From: Eleusine coracana subsp. coracana
Taxonomy: Eukaryota > Streptophyta > Magnoliopsida > Poales > Poaceae
Length of the DNA: 64,000 bases
Direction: 5' to 3'
Assembly (NCBI GenBank): GCA_032690845.1
Contig: CM064424.1
Coordinates: forward strand, 49,737,511 to 49,801,510
The translations under genes and the position numbers were made by a program. The notes under the pieces are model-generated. The model was given only the letters and a program-made list of their open reading frames with translations. It did not search any database and was not told where the DNA came from. Positions 11,391 to 22,634 of the stretch are shown here, in pieces; within the stretch, counting starts at the first letter, position 1; the number at the start of each line of letters is the position of its first letter.

Positions 11391-12692
11391 ATGGCAGGAA
11401 GTGACGACGGAGAGATGGCTTCACCCTCACAATTTGCTGAGTGCGTGAGCCAAGAGCAATTCCAGAAGGCTTTGCAGGCTGCTCAGAGTGATTCGGCAGA
11501 GACGGTCACTAGAGCTGTTACTGATGTGGTCAGCAAGCTTCACATTGGAGAAAGCATCGAGCGGTTGGAGAAGCGGGTCTCTAAGTTAACCGATCAGGTT
11601 GTCGCGTTGGAGACCGCTCCCAAGACCAATGATATGAACACCAATAACAACGACGTTGAAGACGTCCATGATGAAGACATGGTGTATAAGGCTAATGGCA
11701 CCATGGATAGGTCAGCTACAAGGACCATAAGATTACGACGTCGTTTGCACCGTAATACTTAAGGTATGGGTGGTTTCCATAACTATAATCGTCATCCACA
11801 TGGTAACTATGCTCCAGATGACCCGTATGCTAAAATTAAGTTTTCAATTCCTTCGTTTTCAGGTCAGTATGATGGTGATGTTTATTTTAATAGGCTGATG
11901 ACTGTAGAACAAAAATTTAATGCCCATCTTGTTCCTGAACAACATAGAGTTAGACAAGCTACTAGTGAGTTTAAGTACTTTACTATTGTTTGGTGGAGTG
12001 GTCTAGCTGCTGAAACTGATTTGCCTACTACTTGGGAAGAACTTAAGGTAGCAATGCATGATCATTTTGTTCCTCCTTATTTTTATAGAGAGATTCGTAA
12101 TAAACTGCACCATTTAGAACAAGGAGATAAAACTGTTCAAGAGTACTTTAGTGAGCGTCAGAAGGGTTTGATTCATTGTGCTATAGTTGAAAAAGTTGAG
12201 GATCAGATTTGTCGCTTTTATTCTGGTTTTAGAAAAGAAATTCAGGACATCCTTGATTATAAAGAATATTATACCCTCACCCAGTGTTTCCAGTATGCTA
12301 TGCTTGCAGAGACAGAATCACAAGGACTTTTCCAGGCTTTTGAGGAGTACAGCAAGTCGAGGAACTCCTACCTCCCTCGCTCGACGGGGACTTCGGGGCT
12401 GCTCAGGCCATCTTTCCGGCCGCCCCCACCAGCAGCTACCAAGGGAACCAGTGTTGTTTCTGCAGCACCAAGATCAGCCCCTGCACCTTCAACGCGCTTA
12501 GGTAAAACTTCTATGCAGGTACCAGCTAGTAGTGCCTCCTCTGTTGCTTCGATGGGGCGCACTACAAGGATTCAGTGCCACCGCTGCCATGGACTTGGTC
12601 ATGTGCAGAAAGATTGTCCAAGTAGGCGGGCATATGTGGTGACAGACGATGACGGTTACATGAGCACCTTTGATGTGGAGGATGAGGAGTAG
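11391..12692 (+). pseudogene. Element B gag
   Basis: The start is set at the ATG reading MAGSDDGEMASPS. A heptad-like stretch (IERLEKRVSKLTDQVVALE) comes first. A TAA at 11760-11762 breaks the frame, which resumes at once. Capsid motifs are KIKFSIPSFSGQYDGD, VEQKFNAHLVPEQHRVR and VPPYFYREIRNKL. The zinc knuckle is CHRCHGLGHVQKDC near the C terminus. The frame closes with GAGGAGTAG, after which the protease continues in the same frame. It forms the virus-like particle and binds the RNA. Confidence 0.85.
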
Positions 12693-13484
12693 GATGTCGC
12701 TACCACCAGCAGTGACCTCGTCCTTAGAGGCGGAGACACCACAGGATACATGAACATTATTGTTCAGCGTGTCCTTAGCACACAAGTTCATCAACCCAAG
12801 ACGATGCAGCGCCACAACTTGATCAAGATTTTCTTCGTCATCAAGAACCGCCGAGCACGTGTCATCTTTGATAGAGGGAGCTGCAATAACTTGGTGAGTT
12901 CTGATGTGGTCAACAAGCTTGCTTTAACCACACGCCCACAACCACATCCGTACTACATTCAGTGGTTAAACAACTCTGGAAAAGCTAAGGTAATACAAAC
13001 TTGCAGAGTTCCTTTTTCCATTGGTTCTTATGTGGATTATGTTGATTGTGATGTCATACCCATGCAAGCATGTTCACTTTTATTGGGTAGACCTTAGGAA
13101 TTTGATAATGATGCTGTACACCATGGTAGAAGTAATAAGTACACTTTTATGCATAAAGGAACTGAAATTACTTTGTTACCAATGACCCCTGCTAAAATTG
13201 TACAAGCTGATTTAGAAAGAGCTGCTAGTTTGAAAAATAAAGGTCCTGAAATTCAACAACCTGTTAATTTTGATTCTACACCTAATAATGTTAATGATTC
13301 TTCATGTTCTATGGGTGCTGGAATTAAATTACAAGGTCGTTCATGTCTTGTAATAAAATCTGAGCTTGCTAAAATTTCTAGTAATGATGATATTTGCTAT
13401 GCTTTGATATACAAACAAGCTTTGTTTTCGCTTGATGATATTGCTTCTAGTGCTTTGCCTCCTGCTGTCACTAACCTTTTGTAG
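12693..13484 (+). pseudogene. Element B protease region
   Basis: Same frame as gag beyond the TAG. The active site reads FDRGSCNNLVSSD, where D-R-G replaces the expected D-T/S-G, so catalysis is probably lost. LLLGRP is followed by TAG where this family has tryptophan. The linker to RT runs to another TAG at 13482-13484, where glutamine is expected before EYEDVFP. Confidence 0.8.
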
Positions 13485-14380
13485 GAGTATGAGGATGTTT
13501 TTCCAGCTGAGATACCCCCGGGATCGCCACCTTTGAGAGGGATTGAGCATCAAATTGATTTGATTCTGGGTGCTACTTTGCGAAACCGTGCTGCTTATAG
13601 GACCAACCCTGAGGAGACTAAGGAGATACAACGACAAGTTCAAGACCTTTTGGATCGTGGGTATGTTAATCAATCACTTAGTCCTTGTGCTGTTCCTGTA
13701 CTTTTGGTTCCTAAGAAAGATGGTACTTGGCGTATGTGTGTAGATTGTAGAGCCATTAATAATATTACTATTAGGTATCGTCATCCTATTCCTAGGCTAG
13801 ACGACATGCTTGATGAGTTATGTGGTGCTATAATTTTCACTAAAATTGATTTGCGTAGTGGCTACCATCAAATTAGAATGAAACTTGGAGATGAATGGAA
13901 AACAGCTTTCAAAACCAAATTTGGATTATATGAGTGGTTAGTAATGCCTTTTGGTTTAACTAATGCACCTAGTACTTTCATGTGCTTGATGAATGAGGTT
14001 TTAAGAGTTTTCATTGGAAAATTTGTGGTAGTTTACTTTGATGATATCTTAATTTATAGCAAATCCATAGATGAACATATGAATCATTTACGTGCTGTTT
14101 TTGATGCTTTATGAGATGCACGTTTATTTGGTAACATTGAGAAGTGCACCTTTTGCATGGATCGAGTCTCTTTTCTTGGTTATGTTGTGACTCCACAGGG
14201 AATTGAGGTGGATGAGGCAAAGATTGAAGCCATAAAGAGCTGGCCTGTACCAAAAACTATCACATAGGTGAGGAGTTTTCTTGGTCTTGCAGGTTTCTAC
14301 CACCGCTTTGTCAAAAATTTCAGCACCATTGCTGCACCTTTGCATGAGTTGACAAAGAAGGGCGTTGATTTCCATTTTAC
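13485..14380 (+). pseudogene. Element B reverse transcriptase
   Basis: RT core is open from 13533 to 14114 with VLLVPKKDGTWRMCVDCRAI, KIDLRSGYHQIRMK, MPFGLTNAPSTFM and the catalytic YFDDILIYS. A TGA (14112-14114) and a TAG (14265-14267) then break the thumb and connection part, each where the family has arginine or glutamine codons. A length change near 14380 moves the frame into RNase H. Confidence 0.85.
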
Positions 14381-14823
14381 ATCATGAGTCTTTTGATGCT
14401 TTGAAGGATAAACTTACACATGCACCATTGCTGCAATTACTTAATTTTGATAAGATTTTTGAGCTTGAATGTGATACTAGTGGTATAGGCATTGGTGGTG
14501 TTTTGATGCAATATAGTAAACCTGTTGTATTCTTTAGTGAGAAAAATACTGGGCCTGTCTTGAATTATTCCACGTATGATAAGGAATTGTATGCACTTGT
14601 ACATTGTTTAGAGACGTGGCGTCATTATTTGTTGCCTAAAGAATTTGTTATTCATTCTGATCATGAATCACTTAAGTATATTCGTTCTCAATGTAATTTG
14701 AACCGTAGACATGCTAAATGGATTGAGTTTATTGAGTCTTTTCCTTACATTATTAAACATAAGAAAGGGAAGGATAATGTGATTACTTATGCTTTATCTA
14801 GGCGCTATACTTTATTGTCTTAA
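14365..14823 (+). pseudogene. Element B RNase H
   Basis: Open frame with the RNase H motifs ELECDTSGIGIGGVLMQ, YSTYDKELYALVHCLE and VIHSDHESLKYI, ending KHKKGKDNVITYALSRRY before a TAA where glutamine is expected. It degrades RNA in the RNA-DNA hybrid during reverse transcription. This domain alone is intact, but frameshifts on both sides remove it from any full polyprotein. Confidence 0.85.
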
Positions 14824-16293
14824 CTTGATTGTAGAATTTTTGGACTTGAGACAATTAAAGAACAATATGCTACTGATGTTGATTTTAAGGATGTATTGCT
14901 GCATTGTAAAGAAGGTCGTGCATGGAATAAATTTGAGTTGAATGATGGATTCTTGTTTAGAGCTAACCGCCTATGCAGTCCAGTTGGTTCCGTTCATCTT
15001 TTGTTGTTACAGGAGGTGCACAGAGGTGGATTGATGGGTCATTTTGGTGCCAAGAAGATAGAGGATATTTTGGTCACACACTTCTTTTGGCCAAGGATGA
15101 GGAAAGATGTTGAGCGCTTTGTTGCTCACTGCACTACATGTCAAAAAGCTAAGTCTCGCTTGAATCCACATGGTTTATACATGCCACTTCCTGTTCCTTC
15201 TATTCCTTGGGCGGATATTTCTATGGACTTTGTTGTAGGACTGCCTAGGACTAAGAGGGGGAGTGATAGTATTTTTATTGTTGTGGATAGATTTTCTAAG
15301 ATGGCACACTTTATACCATGTCATAAGACTGATGATGCTAGTTATATTGCTGATCTATTTTTTTAAAGAAATTGTACGTTTGCATGGTATACCTTCTACT
15401 ATTATTTCAGATCGTGATGCAAAATTCTTGAGTCACTTTTGGCACACGCTTTGGAATAAGTTGGGTACAAAGTTGTTGTTTTCTACAACTTGTCACCCAC
15501 AAACTAATGGACAAACTGAGGTGGTGAACCGCACTTTGGGTACTATGTTGAGAGCTATTTTAAAGAAAATTTGAAGCAATGGGAAGAATGTTTGCCTCAA
15601 GTTGAGTTTGCATATAATCGGGCAACACATTCTACTACCAAGATAAGTCCTTTCAAGGTAGTGTATGCTTTTCATCCCCGTACTCCACTTGATATATTTC
15701 CTCTACCTATTCATGAGAGAGTTCATGTTGATGCTAAGGAGCATGCTGAATTTATTTTGCAAATGCATGAGACCACTAGACTTGGCCTTGAAAAGATGAA
15801 TGACAAGTATAAAATTGCTGGTAGTAAAGGTAGAAAAGAAGTAAAACTTGATGTAGGAGATTTAGCATGGTTACACTTGAGAAAGGACAGATTTCCAGAT
15901 TTGAGAAAATCTAGATTAATGCCTAGAGCTGATGGTCCTTTCAAAATAATTGAGAAGATTAATGATAATGCATACAAACTTGAGTTGCCTCCAGAGTTCG
16001 GGGTTAGTCCTACTTTTAACATTTTAGATTTGAAACCATACTTGGGAGAAGAGGATGAGCTTGAGTTGAGGATGACTCCACTTCAAGAGGGGGAGGATGA
16101 TGAGGACATCACTCCTAAGGATACATGCAACACTCCTCCAATTCTGGACTTGCAAGGTCCAATGACTAGAGCTCGTGCACGACATCTAAATTTAGATGTG
16201 AGCTCGTTACTACGTTCTTCATCATATGTCACTTTTGAGAATGGTTTGCTACCTAAAGATTATATTGTAATTAGGAACCATGGAGAGGACTAG
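14824..16293 (+). pseudogene. Element B integrase and C-terminal tail
   Basis: The zinc-binding HHCC region lies in 15010-15150 (HRGGLMGHFGAKK ... HCTTCQKAK). Catalytic residues are visible as SMDFVVG, SDRDAKF and GQTEVVNR. A T-run at 15358-15365 holds a 1-bp insertion and the A-run near 15568 a 1-bp loss; together they restore the frame. The tail (VGDLAWLHLRKDRFPD ... GPFKIIEKINDNAYKLELP) continues 196 bp into the 3' LTR and ends at 16291-16293. No conventional chromodomain is seen. Confidence 0.85.
16084..16097 (+). promoter_or_regulatory. Element B polypurine tract
   Basis: AAGAGGGGGAGGA-type purine run directly before the 3' LTR start TGATGAGG. It also encodes part of the EGEDDED motif of the polyprotein tail. 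Confidence 0.85.
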
Positions 16294-17000
16294 GAGATGA
16301 TGGGAGAAGGACTTGGAGACATGGAGGACTAGCAAGGACGTGGAAGCCAAGGTGGAGGCCCAACCAAAACCTACTTTGAGTCTGTTTCGAGGCTTAGGAC
16401 TAGTCTGCACTAAAATGGATACCCAGGACGCATACGGACTCGGATTTGGACGTTCTATATAAGAACGGAAAGATAAGAAGAAGACCTTTCCAATGCCGCC
16501 GGTCTCATGTCAAAATTCATCCGCATTCATCAGAAATCGTCAAAACAACAGAGGATCCAGAATTTGTTTCGGTGTTGCGTCGCCTGTTTTTAGCCTTTGG
16601 GCTTTGTATCTTGTTGAGCCCAATTAGGGGCGTGTCCAGAGGGTCTTGCATGGCCCTATGGTCTTCATATACAGCTGCCGCCGTACCATTAGGGTTTGGG
16701 TTTTGCTTAGATTATTCTATTCATAACAGTTTCGCCGTCATCACGGTTTGTGAGACCCCAACTTCATAAGATTCATAATACATCTGTAATTGTGTTGCAT
16801 TCTTCTTTGTTCTTGCTTGTGTTATTGAATCGTAGGTAGGGATTAGCCTTCTCGGTGAGGTCAATCGTTTTAGGACAGTTGATAACTAGAGGAGACGTCG
16901 TGCTGTGATTGCAGGGTTTAGAACGTGCTGTTCTGAAGCTGGATCGATTTGTGTGTTGCCTCCGACGAAATCAATGTATCCAGAACCTTTCAGAAGATCG
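16098..17000 (+). repeat. Element B 3' LTR
   Basis: 903 bp copy of 9211-10093. Its first 196 bp are coding for the polyprotein tail. The last base is G where the 5' LTR has A, so the terminal CA is lost or the boundary lies 1-4 bp to the left. Confidence 0.8.
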
Positions 17001-17923
17001 GGAACCTTTGTCCACATCAATCTAGTCCTACATCGACTTTTCCAAATGTTAATGTATCGATCGATGACTGGGTAGTGAAGATTGCTGAAGTGATGACAGA
17101 ACAATTTGGTTTAAAGCCAAAGCAGCAGACGTGCGTGTATCAACCTCCGTATCCTCCAAGCTATGATTTGATTCCAATGCCGAATCGATACAGGCCACCA
17201 GAGTTTACTAAGTTTACTGGACAATACACTACTATCACAATTGAGCATATCGGCCAATTTTCAGTGCAATATGGAGAAGCTGGTAATACTGAAGCGTTGA
17301 AAATCAGGTTGTTTCCATTGTCCTTGTCTGAATTGGCATTTTCTTGGTTCGCATCGTTGCCCCCAAATTTAATTATTACTTGGGACGATCTCATGCAGAA
17401 ATTTCACAAGTACTTCTTTGCTAAAGCTAGAGAGTTGAGGTTATCAGATTTGATTGCTGTGAGGTAGAAAGCTGGGGAGTCTGCATGATTACGTGCAAAG
17501 ATATAGAGATGTATGCAACAAGTGTTTTAGCCTATAACTGACTGATACACAGATGATAGAAATAGCATTCAATGGCTTGGTTGCACCTCTAAGAGAAAAG
17601 TTTCCCTCGGTCGAATTTGAAAGCCTATCCCAGTTAGTGCAGAAGGTATCCATTCAAGAGAACCTGACTTGAGGGGCACGTTCAAGGCCGAATCAAGTTA
17701 ATTATAGTGACTATGGGTCTGAATCTGATGAAGAAACTGATGAAGTCGATATGGCCGAATGGACTAGAAACAAGAATGTGTTGTCATACCCATGGGTGAA
17801 ACAGATTGAGCCTGAAGAAAAGTATGATCTTGATATCACCAAGGCCGACAAGATATTTGATATGCTGTTACAAGAAAAACATATTCAGTTGCCGACCAAT
17901 CATGTGATCCTCCTGTTGAAGAT
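17001..17923 (+). pseudogene. Element E gag, capsid part
   Basis: Continues the reading frame broken at 9210. It is open to the TAG at 17465-17467, then broken by several stops, then open again from 17751. Capsid motifs: NRYRPPEFTKFTGQ, LKIRLFPLSLSELAFSWF, SLPPNLIITWDDLMQKFHKYFF. Element C interrupts it after 17923; 17919-17923 (AAGAT) is the left target duplication. Confidence 0.8.
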
Positions 17924-20591
17924 TGTGACGCCCCTTCCCGGAGGATCGAGGTCCCGACAGTGCTGATAGCGCAAACACTTGATAATACAACATTGGTCCA
18001 AATTTAAGTTGAATATTACATTAATATGATGATTCAGAGTCCAGTGGAATTAATACAAGTTCATAAATGTTTTGAAACAACGAAAGCAAGTACGTAAAGG
18101 AACTACGCTCGACGGTATAGCCTGGTGGTGATCCATGCCCGAAGGACCATCACCCTAGGAACAAGAAATATCACTGCGGCGGCGAGTTGGACTCCCAGTG
18201 GGCGGTCCAACCCATGTCCCAGGGCATCACATCTATAGGCAATTCTATTTCTTCATTACCTGAAAAATACAATGGCACAAAGCCTGAGTACTAATTACTC
18301 TGCAAGACTTACCCGTCGGACACCTAGACATGCAAAGGCTCTAATAGGTGGCTTGATTAAAAGGACTCGCACTAAGCAACCTATTACTTCTATCATGTTT
18401 TAATTGTCAAGTTAACTGGGTTGAGCCGAAATGTACCTTTAGTTGCAACAAAAGGGTAATAAAACAATAAATAAGTTAATACGACATAAGAGCAATAATA
18501 ATACTGATTGTCATCATCAATAAGCAACATAATCCATTCCATAATATTATGTGCAACTACGTAATTGGCGCCGTGACCAAGTGGTACTCATTACTGCGAG
18601 GGACAACAACTGCAATCGATTTTACACCAGCTGGGAAAAACCCGAGATGCACGACACATTGACACTAATTAAGGTCGTATATGGCAACCTTTCGCAAGAA
18701 AAGCACCTACACCTCAGCCCGGGTGTGGTGACGTTGAGTGGGCATGGCGTTCTGCCAACAGTACTTCATGGTCTAAACCGCCCACTCCAGCAGCAGGAGG
18801 GTCAATGACCAACGCACCTTAACCGTCCTCAATGCTAGTGACCTTTAATGCTATATCGGTTTACTAGTGCCCATAAGCTAGCATGCATTCGGTACTGTTC
18901 AATACTTGATCAAGGGGTCGACCATGGACGGGTCCTAGGTTCGACAAGGCAGGGTTAGCACAGTCAACACCCATGTGTAGCTGCCAACCTACACATGCAT
19001 TATCCCTGCCCGGTCATAACATAAATAAACTTCTTTTAATAATTCCCGTTTCAGTGGTCAAGTTCATTCCTTAGTAATAATAATACCTTCTTAACGAGAC
19101 TTGCAATTACTAAGCATAGCATAACAGTACCGATTCTACCACGTTCTAAGACAATAGCATATGTCATTTGGATATCATGCATGGTGAGTTTCAATCAACT
19201 CCTATGACCTAATGCAACAATAAGTATAGACACTAGTAAGATAAACTAGCAAAATTTTGAAAAAAGGCGAATGTAAACCGAGGCTTGATCCTACAGCTTC
19301 ACGGCGACTCGGGGAGGCTCGACATCAAGTCGGATCGGTTCGGGAAGTGCTGGAGAATAGTGCTCGTCATGGAGGCGGCTTGGTTCTACCGTGGAGAAGA
19401 TCTAGGCCGGGGAAAGCAGCAGTGCTGGTGATCTCACGATGGAAACAAGGTAAGGAAGGGTCAGGGAAGCTCGTAGATGGGTTGTGCGTACGCGCGAAGA
19501 GAAAGGGGAAGGAGGAGACGTACCAGAGACCAGAGATTTTTGGCCGTGGCGGAGGAGGTCACTAGAGTTGCCTGCTTCGGTTTTCCCTTGAATTGGGTGA
19601 GCACGCGCAGGGAGTGGCCAAGTGAGTGTCCTGGGGAGCTAGAGGGGAAGTGGACGGGTGGGTGGGTGCTCTTGGCTGGGCTCGGGAAGCAGGGGAGCGA
19701 CGGCAATGCGAGCTCCAGCTTGGCTTGCTCTGCAATGGTAGAATGGGGACGGGAAAAAGAAGAAATGGGAGAGAGATCAGAGGGAGCGAGAAAATGAATG
19801 AGTTCGGGAGTTCGCGGGTGCGCCTTCAAGTTGCGCAGAGGGGGCAGTAGTGAGTGGGGGACGAGAGCGAGAAGGGTGGGCAGAATTTAAGGTTTTGCAG
19901 GTGGCCATTGCAATGGCGTGCAGAGGAGAGGGGGAGGAGAGGAGGCCGTTGGGTGACTTTGCGGCTGAGAGGACAGGGCGGAAGAGCAGAGGGGTGGCGG
20001 GCGCGCTATAGCACGAGGAGTCCCGAGGCGGGAGGTTGGCATGCGAGGGAGGGCGAGCGGAGCGCTGGTGTCGGCAGGAGGAGAATATCTGCGCCAATGG
20101 AGGGAGAAGGAAAGGGATTTTGCACTGCGCCCCCCGGACTATTAGATTTCTTGCAAACATGTCCCTGGTCAAAGATATTCCCCAATAAAATAGCTAGGAA
20201 GCTCCTAAATTTTTGGGATTTGCACAAAGGTCCTATGGGATATTTTTGGTGCTTTGGTGGGACCCATTTGGTCAGAATTATTCTGGAGATTTTTGTAATT
20301 AAATTCAATTTTTAAAGGGTCCTAGACTTTAATTAATTATTTGGGGTATTTCCACAATTAGTAAAATGCTCACTAAATTCATAAAATTCTATTTTATTAT
20401 TACCAATCTGATTATGAAATTATTTGGCATATGTTGTATAATAAAATTTCATTTGGCTCACAATTTGTTTTGCAGGGTTTATAATTACCTAGAATTAATG
20501 CAATAATTGGGCTTTATCATTTCATGCTATATTGTTCATGATTTGCTCTTTCTTGTTTGTTAGAAAGAAGTGAGACACCTGGGGTGTCACA
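17924..20591 (-). repeat. Element C 3' LTR
   Basis: 2668 bp from TGTGACG to GGGGTGTCACA, matching 26511-29193. GC-rich open frames at 19257-20315 on both strands recur in the other LTR, have no domain and are not counted as genes. Confidence 0.9.
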
Positions 20592-20603
20592 GCCCTCCCT
20601 AAA
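20592..20603 (-). promoter_or_regulatory. Element C polypurine tract
   Basis: Minus strand TTTAGGGAGGGC abuts the LTR start TGTGACACC. Confidence 0.75.
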
Positions 20604-20655
20604 GAAATCTCGTCTCGAGATTATGAACAAGGCAAACTAGAGGGAAGTACGGTGG

Positions 20656-21245
20656 TCAAAACATACCTGTGTATGACAACCAAAATTTCGGGTGATGTGT
20701 ACTTAGAAATTCTTCAGATTCCCAAGTGGATTCATCTTCTGAGTGATTACTCCATTGAACTTCATAGAATTTGAGTGTTCTCTTACAGGTTGTGCATTCT
20801 TTCTCATCAAGGATCCTTATTGGTTGTTCGGAGTATGTGAAATCGGCTTGGAGTTGGTCATACTTTTCCAAGACTTTGTCAATGGGTGGTTTGAGACACC
20901 GCTTTAGTTGAGAGACGTGAAAGGTATGATGAACTCTAGATAGATTAGCAGGCAACTCCAGCTTGTAGGCTACCTTTCCACATCGTTCCAAAATTTGGAA
21001 TGGCCCAATATAACAGGGAGCTAACTTTCCTTTGACTCCAAACCATTGGATACCCTTCATAGGTGACACTCGAAGATAGACGTAGTTACCCTTATTGAAA
21101 TACAGTGGTCTATATTGTCAGTTTGCATACTTTTCTTGGCGGCATTTGGCAGCCTTAAGATTTGCCTGAATGGTACAAACTTTTTCTTCTGCATCTTTGA
21201 CAAGATCAGGACCAAAGGTTACCCTTTCTCCAGATTCAGACCAGT
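20656..21245 (-). pseudogene. Element C integrase C-terminus with chromodomain
   Basis: The 21069-20656 frame carries SPMKGIQWFGVKGKLAPCYIG (GPY/F-like region), HHTFHVSQLKRCL, then a chromodomain (PIRILDEKECTTCKRTLKF, YEVQWSNHSEDESTWE). In chromoviruses this domain guides integration towards particular chromatin. The region 21245-21070 belongs to the same integrase but is broken by a frame change near 21290 and a stop before QYRPLYF. Confidence 0.8.
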
Positions 21246-22634
21246 TTATTGGTGTTCTACAACTGCGACCATAGAGTGCTTCAAATGGTGACTGTTGTTA
21301 TATGAGAATTCAGCATAGGGTAGATACTCATCCCAGTTACCACCATGTGTTAAAACACATGCTCTAAGCATATCTTCCAAAATTTGGTTGACACGCTCTA
21401 TTTGTCCTTCGGTAGCGGGATGGTAAGCGGAACTACGAATTGAACCTTTACCAAAAGATGCATGCAGCTGTTCCCAGAAACGGGCGACAAACTGCGAACC
21501 ACGATCTGAGATGATGGTCTTGGGTACTCGATGACGATACAGAATTCTTGCAATGTATAGCTCTGTGTATTGTCGTATGTTGTATCTATTGTTGACCGGC
21601 AAGAAGTGAGCAGATTTGGTGAGTCGGTCCACAATTACCCAAATAGAATCATGCTTACGCAAAGAGAGAGGTAGGCCAACAATAAAGTCCATGCTGATGT
21701 CCTCCCATTTCCAAGCGGGAATACTCAATGGTTGAAGCAATCCGGCTTGTTTCAAATGGTCAGCCTTAACTCTCTGACAAGTATCACATTCTGCAACATA
21801 TCGAGCCACTTCTCGCTTCATTCTTGTCCACCAAAAATTCTTCTTCAGATCTTGGTACATTTTATTACTACCCGGATGGATGGAGTACTTGGAGTGATGT
21901 GCTTCATCCAAGATTTTCCGTCTAAGTTCAAAGTCTTTTGGTACTATCAAACGATTATTGAACCATAGGGTATCGTCGGAGTCTTGAGTGAAGCATTTTG
22001 CTTTACCCTTCTTAATGTTTTGATAGATATGATTCATACCAATATCATTTTTCTGTGCAACAATGATTTCTTCATGAATAGTAGAATGTACACTAAGGTT
22101 GCTAATCATTATGGCAGGCAAAACGTGAAGGCTGGGTTCGGAAGCAGTGATGTGATTGCCGTTGTTCTGATATTCCAGTACTAGGTGATGACAGTGTACC
22201 TTCCTACTCAACGCATCGGCAACTACGTTGGCCTTGCCTAGATGATAATGAATCTCCAGGTTATAATCCTTAATCAGCTCTAGCCACCAACGCTGTCTCA
22301 TGTTCAGATCAGTCTGGGTAAAGATATATTTTAAGCTCTTATGATCCGTGTAGACGTGCACTAAGTTTCCGAGCAAATAATGCCTCCATATTTTTAGTGT
22401 AAGTACAACTGCAGCTAGTTCCAAATCATGAGTTGGATAGTGCTTTTCATGCTTTCATAGTTGTCGAGATGCATAGGCAATGACACGACCTTCCTGCATG
22501 AGCACACATCCAAGTCCTGTCCCAGATGCATCACAATACACGTCGAACGGCTTGGTGATGTCTAGTTGAGCCAGTACTGGGGCAGTGGTCAATAATTTCT
22601 TCAATGCTTGAAATGCTTCTTCACAACTATTGTT
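21246..22634 (-). pseudogene. Element C RNase H and integrase core
   Basis: RNase H begins beyond two in-frame TAG/TGA codons (near 22636 and 22458) and continues in the open 22424-21246 frame: YTDHKSLKYIFTQTDLNMRQ and GKANVVADALSRK. Integrase follows with a zinc-binding domain (HSKYSIHPGSNKMYQDLKK ... CDTCQRVK) and the catalytic triad visible as SMDFIVGLP, ISDRGSQF and GQIERVNQ. The frame is then lost. Confidence 0.85.

Larger units (their letters stand above)
9211..17000 (+). mobile_element. Element B: CRM-like chromovirus
   Basis: Full-length plus-strand Ty3/gypsy element with LTRs 9211-10093 and 16098-17000, a TATCAGAGC primer site, a polypurine tract, and gag, protease, RT, RNase H and integrase in that order. 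The polyprotein tail runs into the 3' LTR and no conventional chromodomain is seen, as in centromeric CRM/CRR-type elements; lineage placement is inference. It interrupts the E gag. The target duplication is unclear: ATCTG (9206-9210) against ATCGG (16997-17001) is the best candidate. Confidence 0.85.

Noticed and set aside
9206..17001. ATCTG/ATCGG as target duplication of element B
   Set aside because: One mismatch, and it would require an LTR end that is not CA. Kept only as a candidate, not called.
19257..20315. Long GC-rich open frames on both strands
   Set aside because: They lie in an LTR of element C and recur at 27890-28790 in the other LTR with changed reading frames. No domain; they are by-products of GC-rich sequence.
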